Source: Robiginitomaculum sp.
GTDB taxonomy: Bacteria > Pseudomonadota > Alphaproteobacteria > Caulobacterales > Maricaulaceae
NCBI GenBank assembly: GCA_026993275.1
Contig: JALWUB010000253.1
Coordinates: 1 to 5,832, forward strand
Direction: 5' to 3'
DNA length: 5,832 bases
Of this stretch, positions 1 to 5,327 are shown one piece after another (position 1 is the first letter of the stretch; each line of letters opens with the position of its first letter). The notes below the pieces were generated by a model. It saw only the letters and a list, made by a program, of their open reading frames with translations, was not told the origin of the DNA and ran no database searches. The position numbers and the translations under genes were made by a program.

Positions 1-267
1 TATCAAAGCGGCGCCACGCGCACGCTCAACTCGCGGCACCTCACCGGCCATGCGGTGGACCTGGGCGCCTGGGTTGCGGGCGGCGTGCGCTGGGACTGGC
101 CGCTTTATGAAAGGATCAACCAGGCGATGCAGGGCGCTGCCGCCGAATGCGGCGTGCCGATCGAATGGGGCGGAAGCTGGCGGCGCTTTGCCGACGGCCC
201 GCATTTCCAGTTGCCGTGGGCGGATTACCCCATCCTCCGGCAAGCACAGGACAAGGAAACACGGTAA
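1..267 (+). CDS. M15-family peptidoglycan peptidase (phage-type endolysin), 5' end missing
   Basis: This is the last 88 codons of a gene that begins before the window; frame 1 is open from base 1 to the TAA at 265-267. The visible part carries the zinc-peptidase signature of the M15 (VanY / L-alanyl-D-glutamate peptidase / T5-endolysin) family. SRHLTGHAVD (visible residues 11-20) fits SxHxxGxAxD, with His13 and Asp20 as zinc ligands. EWGGSW (55-60) is followed by DGPHFQ (65-70), where His68 is the third ligand and Asp65 the likely general base. The family cuts peptide bonds in peptidoglycan stem peptides, here presumably in the periplasm during cell lysis. The next gene is a holin whose start overlaps this stop, which argues for an endolysin rather than a housekeeping carboxypeptidase. 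Any N-terminal signal or binding domain is outside the window. The tail after the HFQ motif resembles a dispersed repeat (see findings). The family is well supported; the exact bond cleaved is not. Confidence 0.88.
   Translation, partial: YQSGATRTLNSRHLTGHAVDLGAWVAGGVRWDWPLYERINQAMQGAAAECGVPIEWGGSWRRFADGPHFQLPWADYPILRQAQDKETR
253..258 (+). promoter_or_regulatory. Shine-Dalgarno site for the holin gene
   Basis: AAGGAA lies 8 nt before the ATG at 267, inside the last codons of the endolysin gene. It supports choosing the ATG at 267 over the in-frame upstream ATG at 147, which would bury the start deep in the endolysin frame and add about 40 residues that do not resemble a holin. Confidence 0.6.
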
Positions 268-668
268 TGGGATTGCTCAATGCCATACTGGGCCCGGTCA
301 CGGGCATTATCGACAAGGCGGTGCCCGATGCGGATTTGCGCCGCCGCCTGAAGCAAGACATCAGGGCGCGGCTGATCGAACAGGAAAGCGCCCTGACCGC
401 CGCGGCGCGGGACGTGATCGTCTCCGAGGCGCGCGGCGAAAGCTGGATGCAGCGCAACTGGCGGCCGCTGACCATGCTGACCTTCGCCGCCATCATCGCC
501 AACAACTATCTGATCGCGCCGTATGTCCAGGCGTTTGGCGGCGTCGCCGTGGTGCTCGACATCCCGCCGGGCATGTGGACGCTGTTGACCACCGGCCTCG
601 GCGGCTACGTCGTGGGCCGGACGCTGGAAAAAACCGGCAGCAGGCTGCGCATTGGCGGCGGGGATTAG
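267..668 (+). CDS. Holin of the 3TM / gene-transfer-release family
   Basis: This 133-residue protein resembles the family annotated as 'holin of 3TMs, for gene-transfer release' (GTA_holin_3TM), found in alphaproteobacterial prophages and gene transfer agents. Holins permeabilise the inner membrane so that the endolysin reaches the peptidoglycan. An amphipathic, charged N-terminal part (about residues 1-55, with a KQDIRARLIEQE stretch) leads into the family's conserved block RGESWMQRNWRPLTML (56-71). Hydrophobic segments follow at about 66-88 and 92-115, then GLGGYVVGRTLEK (110-122), another family hallmark, and a short basic tail. The first hydrophobic stretch (about 3-16) is short, so the true number of membrane passes is uncertain. 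The ATG overlaps the endolysin stop (TAATG), so the pair is translationally coupled. The function is inferred from family and context. Sequence alone cannot tell an active prophage, a domesticated gene transfer agent and a relic apart. Confidence 0.85.
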   Translation: MGLLNAILGPVTGIIDKAVPDADLRRRLKQDIRARLIEQESALTAAARDVIVSEARGESWMQRNWRPLTMLTFAAIIANNYLIAPYVQAFGGVAVVLDIPPGMWTLLTTGLGGYVVGRTLEKTGSRLRIGGGD

Positions 669-692
669 GGGGCTGTCTGGTTCTGTCCCCCA

Positions 693-796
693 CGTGTCAT
701 CCCGGGAAGGCGCCAGCCTTGCCCGGGATCCATCGTGCATAGCCATTAGCCTTATGGGCCCCGGATAATTTCTGGCGAAATTTCCGGGGTGACACG
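693..796. repeat. Palindromic intergenic repeat, copy 1 (two hairpins between inverted termini)
   Basis: The element is bounded by CGTGTCATCCCGG (693-705) and CCGGGGTGACACG (784-796), inverted repeats that match at 12 of 13 positions. Between them are two stem-loops. The first (701-727) pairs CCCGGG with CCCGGG and AAGGC with GCCTT around a GCCA loop, with one bulged base. The second (761-787) pairs CCGG with CCGG and AATTTC with GAAATT around TGGC. The second hairpin shares its outer CCGG (784-787) with the right terminal repeat, so the foldings compete at that point. Sequences of the TGTCATCCCGGG...CCCGGGATCCA type are common intergenic repeats in alphaproteobacterial genomes. Function is unknown: it could be a REP- or MITE-like element, or act at the RNA level. 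Confidence 0.75.
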
Positions 797-828
797 TTGG
801 GGTATAAACGTCCTGTGCCATTCCCACA

Positions 829-905
829 TGTCATCCCGGGAAAACGAAGTTTGACCCGGGATCCACCGTGCCGCTATTCCAGCCGGAAAATGCCCCGATA
901 TGACA
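829..905. repeat. Palindromic intergenic repeat, copy 2 (shorter, divergent)
   Basis: This copy starts with the same TGTCATCCCGGG (829-840) in the same orientation as copy 1. It ends with a degraded inverted counterpart, CCCCGATATGACA (893-905). Hairpin 1 (835-860) again pairs CCCGGG with CCCGGG, but its upper stem is AAAC/GTTT around GAA rather than AAGGC/GCCTT, so both strands of the stem differ from copy 1 and pairing is kept. The linker ATCCACCGTGC (861-871) matches ATCCATCGTGC of copy 1 at 10 of 11 positions. A weaker second hairpin pairs TTCC (877-880) with GGAA (885-888) around AGCC. The right terminus is the least certain boundary. Confidence 0.65.
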
Positions 906-1097
906 GCAGCCGCACCTTGGCACAACGGCGCCATCCGCGCTTTTCAGAACAATCCTGCGGCGGCCGGCAAGGCGCCCTCCTGATTCCCGCCATGGGTGAA
1001 CTGCGCTGCGCTTTTCGCCCTGTTCATTCAGCCCCTTTCCAAGCCGGTTCGGGGACGTTAAGACTCGAGGCGGAAGAGGGCTCGCGAAAGAGTCGCA

Positions 1098-1604
1098 ATG
1101 TTTGGGGAGGGCATGGGTTACGCATTTTCTCTGCTGATCGCCATGGCGCTGCTGTGGCTGGTCCTGTCGGGCCATTATGACAGCACCCTGCTGCTCAGCC
1201 TGGGCGGCGGCTCGGCGGTGTTTGCCGTCTTTCTCGCCTGGCGGCTGCACATTCTCGATGACGAGACCTCGCCCTACCACAAGCTGCCGCGGTTTTTCAT
1301 CTACTGGCCCTGGCTGCTGGTGGAAGTCATCAAGGCCAACATCATCGTCGTGCGCACCATTCTGAGCCCGGTCATGGTGCTGACGCCGCGCATGGTGCGG
1401 GTCAAGACCCTGCCCGGAACCGACATGGGCAAGGTGCTGCTGGCCAATTCCATCACCCTCACCCCCGGCACGGTCAGTGTCGATATCGACAGGGACGAGA
1501 TCATCGTCCACGCCCTGCTCAAGGAGCTCACCGCCAAGGAAGGCTTTGCCGAAATGGCGCGGCGCTGCGCCTGGACCTGGGGCGAAAAGGAGGAGGTGTC
1601 ATGA
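1098..1604 (+). CDS. mrpE: Na+(K+)/H+ antiporter subunit E (MrpE/MnhE/PhaE)
   Basis: MrpE is a small membrane subunit of the Mrp multisubunit cation/proton antiporter; in the archaeal hydrogenase relative it corresponds to MbhA. Two hydrophobic segments (about residues 8-25 and 29-48) are followed by KLPRFFIYWPWLLVEVIKAN (62-81), which includes the family's E-x-x-K-x-N pattern (Glu76, Lys79, Asn81). The signature LLANSITLTPGTVSVDID (114-131) opens a cytoplasmic domain with IIVHALLKEL (135-144). At 168 residues the length is normal for the family. It is the first gene of the operon in this window, after a gap of about 430 bp, and its stop overlaps mrpF (ATGA). The start is not settled: the ATG at 1098 is chosen, while an in-frame ATG at 1113 sits 2 nt behind GGGGAGG. 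Either choice leaves both membrane segments intact. Family assignment is firm. Confidence 0.94.
   Translation: MFGEGMGYAFSLLIAMALLWLVLSGHYDSTLLLSLGGGSAVFAVFLAWRLHILDDETSPYHKLPRFFIYWPWLLVEVIKANIIVVRTILSPVMVLTPRMVRVKTLPGTDMGKVLLANSITLTPGTVSVDIDRDEIIVHALLKELTAKEGFAEMARRCAWTWGEKEEVS
1104..1110 (+). promoter_or_regulatory. Possible Shine-Dalgarno for an alternative mrpE start at 1113
   Basis: GGGGAGG is the strongest purine-rich match to the ribosome binding site near the operon start. It lies inside the longer mrpE frame and only 2 nt before the ATG at 1113, which is tight. The ATG at 1098 has only GAAAGAG (1086-1092), 5 nt upstream. The two starts differ by five residues, and the sequence alone does not decide between them. 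Confidence 0.35.
1591..1596 (+). promoter_or_regulatory. Shine-Dalgarno site for mrpF
   Basis: AGGAGG lies 4 nt before the mrpF ATG, within the last codons of mrpE. With the ATGA overlap it fixes the mrpF start and favours coupled translation of the two subunits. Confidence 0.7.
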
Positions 1605-1888
1605 TTTTCGCCACCGCCCTGATGCTGATGGCCGCAATGATGCTGATGCTGGTGCGGCTGCTGCGCGGGCCGGAGCTTTATGACCGGGTGCTGGCGGTCA
1701 ATTCCTTCGGCACCAAGACCATCCTGTTCCTGTGCGTGTTCAGCTTCCTCATCGGCCGCAATGATGGCGTCGATATTGCGCTGCTCTATGCGATCATGAA
1801 TTTCATCTCCACCATCGCCATTCTCAAATTCTTCCGCTACCGCACCCTTGATGTGGCGCTGTCGCGCAGGCGGCGCAGACGCGCATGA
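1601..1888 (+). CDS. mrpF: Na+(K+)/H+ antiporter subunit F (MrpF/MnhF/PhaF)
   Basis: This 95-residue hydrophobic protein is the MrpF subunit, equivalent to MbhB in archaeal membrane-bound hydrogenase. Three membrane segments are visible at about residues 2-20, 37-53 and 58-78. The family pattern RLLRGPELYDRVLAVNSFG (19-37) follows the first segment, with Asp28-Arg29 in the conserved YDRVLA core, and NDGVDIALLYAIMNFIS (54-70) forms the third. The C-terminus is very basic (SRRRRRRA), consistent with a cytoplasmic tail under the positive-inside rule. In Mrp complexes MrpF packs beside MrpE and MrpG. The start overlaps the mrpE stop, and the gene's own stop overlaps the mrpG start, both as ATGA. 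Confidence 0.95.
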   Translation: MIFATALMLMAAMMLMLVRLLRGPELYDRVLAVNSFGTKTILFLCVFSFLIGRNDGVDIALLYAIMNFISTIAILKFFRYRTLDVALSRRRRRRA

Positions 1889-2250
1889 GCGGGGCGATGC
1901 ACATTCTGGAGATTGCCCGCCACATTCTTGCGGCGCTTTGCCTGCTGGGCGGCGCAAGCCTGGTGCTGGCCGGTGCCAGCGGCGTGGTCCGCCTGCCGGA
2001 CTTCTACACCCGCCTGCACGCCGCCGGGGTCACCGACACCCTGGGCACGCTGCTGGTCCTGCTGGGGCTGATCCTGCTGTCCGGCCTGACCCTGCTCAGC
2101 GCCAAGCTGGCGCTCGTCGGCCTGTTCCTGTTCCTGACCAGCCCCGCCTCCACCCACGCCATCGCCAATGCCGCGCACAAGGCCGGGCTGAAGCCGCGCC
2201 TGGGCACCTGGCGCAGCGAACCCGAAGCGAAAGAGGACAAGGGCGCATGA
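1885..2250 (+). CDS. mrpG: Na+(K+)/H+ antiporter subunit G (MrpG/MnhG/PhaG)
   Basis: This 121-residue protein is the MrpG subunit, equivalent to MbhC. Three membrane segments lie at about residues 12-34, 53-71 and 73-86. The hallmark RLPDFYTRLHAAGVTDTLG (36-54) sits between the first and second, and SPASTHAIANAAH (86-98) follows the third. The hydrophilic tail (about 100-121) is charged and probably cytoplasmic. The ATG at 1885 overlaps the mrpF stop and is preferred on spacing, although an in-frame ATG at 1897 would give a protein four residues shorter. No strong Shine-Dalgarno precedes it, so translation probably depends on coupling to mrpF. The stop overlaps the start of the fused mrpB gene. 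Confidence 0.95.
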   Translation: MSGAMHILEIARHILAALCLLGGASLVLAGASGVVRLPDFYTRLHAAGVTDTLGTLLVLLGLILLSGLTLLSAKLALVGLFLFLTSPASTHAIANAAHKAGLKPRLGTWRSEPEAKEDKGA

Positions 2251-3308
2251 GCGGCAATTTCGTCACCGTGCTGGACAGCTTCACGGTCATCGACCTGGTG
2301 CTGATGACCATGCTGGTCATTGTCGGCCTGGCGATCGTGCGCCTGCGCAGCCTGTTCGCCATCGTCATGCTGTCGGGGGTCTATTCGCTGGTTTCGGCGC
2401 TGTGGTTCGTGTCCCTGGACGCTGTCGATGTCGCCTTTACCGAATCCGCGGTCGGCGCCGGGATTTCCACCGTGCTGATGCTGGGCGCCATGCTGCTGAC
2501 CGGGCGCAAGGCCGCGCCCAGCAAGCCGGCGCGGCGCTGGGTGGCGCTGCTGGTGGTATTCGCTGCGGGGGCAGCATTGCTCTATGCAACCACGGACATG
2601 CCGTCCTTTGGCGACCCGCTGTCGGCGCCCAATGCCTATGTGGGGCTGGAATATCTCAAGCGCAGCCTGCCGGAAACCGGCGTGCCCAACGTTGTCTCCT
2701 CGGTGCTGGCCAGTTATCGCGGCTATGACACCTTTGGCGAGACGACGGTGATCCTGACCGCCGGAATCGGCGTCATGCTGATCCTGGGCATGGGCCGGGT
2801 GGCGCGCGGCAAAACCGATGAAAAGGATCTGCGCGCGACCGACCGGGATGCGGCCGAATCGGCGCTCAATGCCCACCATGTGGTGCTGCGCGTGGTCGCC
2901 AAGCTGATGATTCCGGTGATCGTCATCTATGCCGCCTATGTGCAGTTCCATGGCGATTTTGGCCCCGGCGGCGGGTTTCAGGCCGGGCTGATCCTGGCCT
3001 CGGCCATCATTCTTTATGCGCTGATTTTCGGCGTTGACGCGGCCCGCGAGGCGGTGCCGCCGGTGCTGACGCGCATTGGCGCGGCCTTGGGGGTGATGAT
3101 CTATGGCGGCACTGGTGTCGTCGCCATGCTGCGCGGCGGCAAGTATCTGGACTACAACATGCTCGACCCCGCCAACCCGGTGCATGGCCAGGAACTGGGC
3201 ATCATGTTCGTCGAGATCGGCGTGCTGGTCACGGTCAGTTCGGTCATGCTGATCATCTTTTACGCCTTCACCGCCCGGCAGCCCGATATTCGCGACAAGG
3301 ACTGGTAA
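2247..3308 (+). CDS. Fused antiporter subunit: MrpA C-terminal (MbhD + MbhE) modules joined to MrpB
   Basis: This 353-residue protein joins three modules that are separate in archaeal Mbh clusters. Residues about 14-87 form an MbhD/DUF4040-like unit with the pattern DVAFTESAVGAGIS (61-74), including Glu66. Residues about 99-182 form an MbhE-like unit with VVSSVLASYRGYDTFGETTV (149-168). Residues about 210-340 are an MnhB/MrpB domain with GDFGPGGGFQAGLILAS (236-252) and a final membrane helix. In canonical Mrp the first two modules form the C-terminal part of the large MrpA and MrpB is its own protein. Here the MrpA antiporter half is not attached and must be another gene, possibly the partial one at the right edge. 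A hydrophilic linker (about 184-208) divides the MrpA-like and MrpB-like parts. The frame is continuous and no frameshift is needed. The start overlaps the mrpG stop (ATGA). An upstream in-frame extension to 1848 overlaps mrpG and is rejected. Confidence 0.93.
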   Translation: MSGNFVTVLDSFTVIDLVLMTMLVIVGLAIVRLRSLFAIVMLSGVYSLVSALWFVSLDAVDVAFTESAVGAGISTVLMLGAMLLTGRKAAPSKPARRWVALLVVFAAGAALLYATTDMPSFGDPLSAPNAYVGLEYLKRSLPETGVPNVVSSVLASYRGYDTFGETTVILTAGIGVMLILGMGRVARGKTDEKDLRATDRDAAESALNAHHVVLRVVAKLMIPVIVIYAAYVQFHGDFGPGGGFQAGLILASAIILYALIFGVDAAREAVPPVLTRIGAALGVMIYGGTGVVAMLRGGKYLDYNMLDPANPVHGQELGIMFVEIGVLVTVSSVMLIIFYAFTARQPDIRDKDW

Positions 3309-3312
3309 GCGC

Positions 3313-3780
3313 ATGGACAGCTGGCATTATCTGACCGGACACTTCAATTATATCGTCGTCATCATCCTGATGATGACCGGGCTTTATATTGTCATTTCCA
3401 CCGGCAATCTGGTCAAGAAGCTGGTTGGCCTGGGGGTGTTTCAAACCTCGGTGTTCCAGCTTTACATCACCATGGGCAAGATCCATGGCGGCACGCCGCC
3501 GATTCTGCAATCGGCCCATGAGGGCAGCGAAGCCCATGGCGCGGTGATCCGCAACGCGCCGGTTCCCATCGCCCAAAGCCTGGCCGATGTGCCCATTGAT
3601 GGCGTCATCTATTCCAACCCGGTGCCGCATGTGCTGATCCTGACCGCCATCGTTGTCGGCGTTGCCACTCTGGCGGTGGGGCTGGCCCTGGTGGTGCGCA
3701 TCCAGGAGTCCTATGGCAGTGTCGAAGAGGATGATCTGCGCGAGGCCGATTATCAAAGCGCGGCGGAGCCTGCCAAATGA
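3313..3780 (+). CDS. mrpC: Na+(K+)/H+ antiporter subunit C (MrpC/MnhC, NuoK-like)
   Basis: This 155-residue protein is the NuoK-like MrpC subunit, equivalent to MbhG. Three membrane segments are seen at about residues 13-30, 34-53 and 105-128. GNLVKKLVGLGVFQTSVFQL (31-50) is the conserved stretch across the first turn and second helix, and NPVPHVLILTAIVVG (102-116) is the family's strongest signature, before helix 3. The loop between helices 2 and 3 is about 50 residues, roughly twice that of the Bacillus protein, and contains GGTPPILQ (59-66). The tail is acidic (VEEDDLREAD). The gene starts 4 nt after the preceding stop, the only non-overlapping junction in the operon, with AAGGA (3297-3301) 11 nt upstream of the ATG. 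Its stop overlaps the mrpD start. Within the complex it packs against the antiporter subunit, as NuoK does in complex I. Confidence 0.94.
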   Translation: MDSWHYLTGHFNYIVVIILMMTGLYIVISTGNLVKKLVGLGVFQTSVFQLYITMGKIHGGTPPILQSAHEGSEAHGAVIRNAPVPIAQSLADVPIDGVIYSNPVPHVLILTAIVVGVATLAVGLALVVRIQESYGSVEEDDLREADYQSAAEPAK

Positions 3781-5327
3781 GTGCCGTCCTGCTTCTTGGT
3801 GAAATGCCGCCCCTGTTCAGCCCCGCCTGGATCAGCGCCAATGCCCCGGCGCTGCTGGTGGTGATGTCGCTGCTGAGCGGGCCGGTGGCGGTGCTGTTGT
3901 GGCGCGGCAGGCTGGCCTGGGCCTGGGCCGGGCTGATCAGCCTGCTGGCCTTTGCCCTGACCCTGATCCTCTATGGCCAGGTGCTGCATCAGGGCGTGGT
4001 CAGCTATGCCATGGGCGACTGGGCGCCGCCGCTGGGCATTGTCTATCGTATCGATGCGCTCAACATGCTGGCCTTGCTGCTGGTCGCGGGCATGGGCCTG
4101 TTGTCGGTGGTCTATGGCCTGCCCGCCGTGCTGCGCGAGATCGAGCCGAAAAAGCAGGCGCTGTTCTTTGCCGCCTTCCTGCTGAACCTGACCGGGCTGT
4201 TCGGCGTCTCGATCACCGGCGATGCCTTCAATGTCTTCGTGTTCCTGGAGATCGCCTCCATCTCCACCTATGTGCTGGTTGCCATGGGCGCCGGCACGGA
4301 CCGGCGGGCGCTGACCGCGAGCTTCAACTATCTGGTGCTCGGCACCATTGGCGCGACGTTTTTCGTCATCGGCATCGGCCTCATCTACATGGCCACGGGC
4401 ACCCTCAACATGGCCGACATCACGGCGCAATTGCATGGCCGCGGCGATGACCGGGTGGTGCGCGCCGCCTTTGCCTTCATCGTCATCGGGCTGGGGCTGA
4501 AAATGGCCATGTTCCCGCTGCACACCTGGCTGCCGAACGCCTATACCTATTCGCCCTCCATGGCCGGGACCTTCCTGGCCTCCACCGGCACCAAGGTCGC
4601 CTTCTATGCCCTGGTGCGGTTCATCTTTGGCGTCTTCATTCCCGGCTCGGCCTTTGACAGTGTCATTTTCGACCTGGTGCTGGCGCCCATGGCAATTGCC
4701 GGCATGATCATCTGTTCGGTGCAGGCGCTGTTTCAGAACAATATCCGCAAACTGCTGGCCTATTCCTCCGTGGCCCAGCTTGGCTACATGCTGATGGGCC
4801 TGTCCATGGGCACGGCGGCCGGACTGTCGGCCGGGCTGTTGCACATGTTCAACCACGCGCTGATGAAGGGCGCCCTGTTCATGGGCGCCGGGATTTTCGC
4901 GCTCAGCTATGGCGTGCGCCGGATCCATGACCTGCGCGGCATGGGCCAGCTGATGCCGTTGACCGCGGCGGCGTTTTCCGTGGCCGGGCTCAGCCTCGTC
5001 GGCGCGCCGCTGTTCGCCGGGTTCGTCAGCAAATACTATCTCGTCATGGCGGCACTCGAGCGCGGCTGGTGGTGGGCCGCAGCCGCGGTGATCCTGTCTT
5101 CGGTGCTGGCCATTTTCTATGTCGGCCGCATGCTCGAAGCCATGTATCTGCGCAAGCCTGCCGAGATTGACGGAGCGCCCCTGAAGCCGCGCCCGGCGCC
5201 AATGCTGGCGCTGGTGCCGCTGCTGATCCTGGCGGCCGCCAATATCTATTTCTTCTTTGACGCCAGCCTGCCCAAGGGGCTGGCCGATGCCGCCGCCGCG
5301 GCGCTGCTGGGCGGAGGCGCATCATGA
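3777..5327 (+). CDS. mrpD: Na+(K+)/H+ antiporter subunit D (MrpD/MnhD, NuoM/N-like)
   Basis: This 516-residue protein is a full-length antiporter-like subunit of the complex I NuoL/M/N family, equivalent to MbhH, with about 14 membrane helices. Key residues of the ion channel are visible. Glu158 is in FVFLEIASISTYVLVA (helix 5) and Lys242 in GLGLKMAMFPLHTWLP (helix 7), with His249. Lys273 is in ASTGTKVAFYAL (helix 8), His360 and Lys364 in HMFNHALMKGALF, and Lys419 in GFVSKYYL (helix 12), where NuoM has Glu but NuoL, NuoN and MrpD have Lys. This favours MrpD over a stray complex I gene. GGAG (3765-3768) lies 8 nt before the ATG, which overlaps the mrpC stop. No catalytic position appears lost, so it should be functional. 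Which cation is exchanged cannot be read from these residues. Confidence 0.95.
   Translation: MSAVLLLGEMPPLFSPAWISANAPALLVVMSLLSGPVAVLLWRGRLAWAWAGLISLLAFALTLILYGQVLHQGVVSYAMGDWAPPLGIVYRIDALNMLALLLVAGMGLLSVVYGLPAVLREIEPKKQALFFAAFLLNLTGLFGVSITGDAFNVFVFLEIASISTYVLVAMGAGTDRRALTASFNYLVLGTIGATFFVIGIGLIYMATGTLNMADITAQLHGRGDDRVVRAAFAFIVIGLGLKMAMFPLHTWLPNAYTYSPSMAGTFLASTGTKVAFYALVRFIFGVFIPGSAFDSVIFDLVLAPMAIAGMIICSVQALFQNNIRKLLAYSSVAQLGYMLMGLSMGTAAGLSAGLLHMFNHALMKGALFMGAGIFALSYGVRRIHDLRGMGQLMPLTAAAFSVAGLSLVGAPLFAGFVSKYYLVMAALERGWWWAAAAVILSSVLAIFYVGRMLEAMYLRKPAEIDGAPLKPRPAPMLALVPLLILAAANIYFFFDASLPKGLADAAAAALLGGGAS
5313..5317 (+). promoter_or_regulatory. Shine-Dalgarno site for the second antiporter subunit
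   Basis: GGAGG lies 6 nt before the ATG at 5324, inside the final mrpD codons. It fixes the start of the last, partial gene. Confidence 0.65.

Larger units (their letters stand above)
669..1097. other. Gene-free intergenic region between the lysis cassette and the mrp operon
   Basis: No convincing gene lies here. Open frames on either strand are low-complexity translations of the palindromic repeats or run into mrpE in the wrong frame. The left half holds two structured repeats (listed separately). Immediately after the holin stop, GGGGG (668-672) could pair with CCCCC (687-691), but there is no T-tract, so an intrinsic terminator is not supported. The right half (906-1097) is plain GC-rich sequence that should contain the mrp promoter. 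I found no clear -35/-10 pair, no tRNA and no attachment-site duplication. Confidence 0.6.

Noticed and set aside
701..727. Hairpin as a Rho-independent terminator for the lysis cassette
   Set aside because: The stem is strong, but no T-run follows and the same hairpin recurs at 835-860 as part of a repeat. It is better explained as a repeat component.
851..880. TTGACC ... TATTCC with an 18-nt spacer as a sigma-70-like promoter
   Set aside because: Both boxes lie within the palindromic repeat and are explained by its hairpins. The distance to mrpE is over 200 bp and nothing else supports it.
918..933. TGGCAC at 918-923 as a sigma-54 promoter element
   Set aside because: The -12 TTGC element is missing at the required distance (CGCC is found instead).
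797..1180. Open frame on the + strand across the second repeat and into mrpE
   Set aside because: Its translation is mostly repeat and leader sequence with no recognisable domain, and it overlaps mrpE out of frame.
831..1511. Long open frame on the - strand over the intergenic region and mrpE
   Set aside because: It is antisense to mrpE. The product is rich in His, Gln, Asp and Arg, typical of mirror frames in GC-rich genes, and its end is a translation of the palindromic repeat.
2004..3314. 436-codon open frame on the - strand opposite mrpG and the fused mrpB
   Set aside because: The same mirror-frame composition (His/Gln/Asp-rich) and antisense to clear Mrp subunits.
3753..4928. 391-codon open frame on the - strand opposite mrpD
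   Set aside because: Very high His/Gln/Gly content, no domain, and wholly antisense to a strongly conserved membrane protein; a codon-bias shadow.
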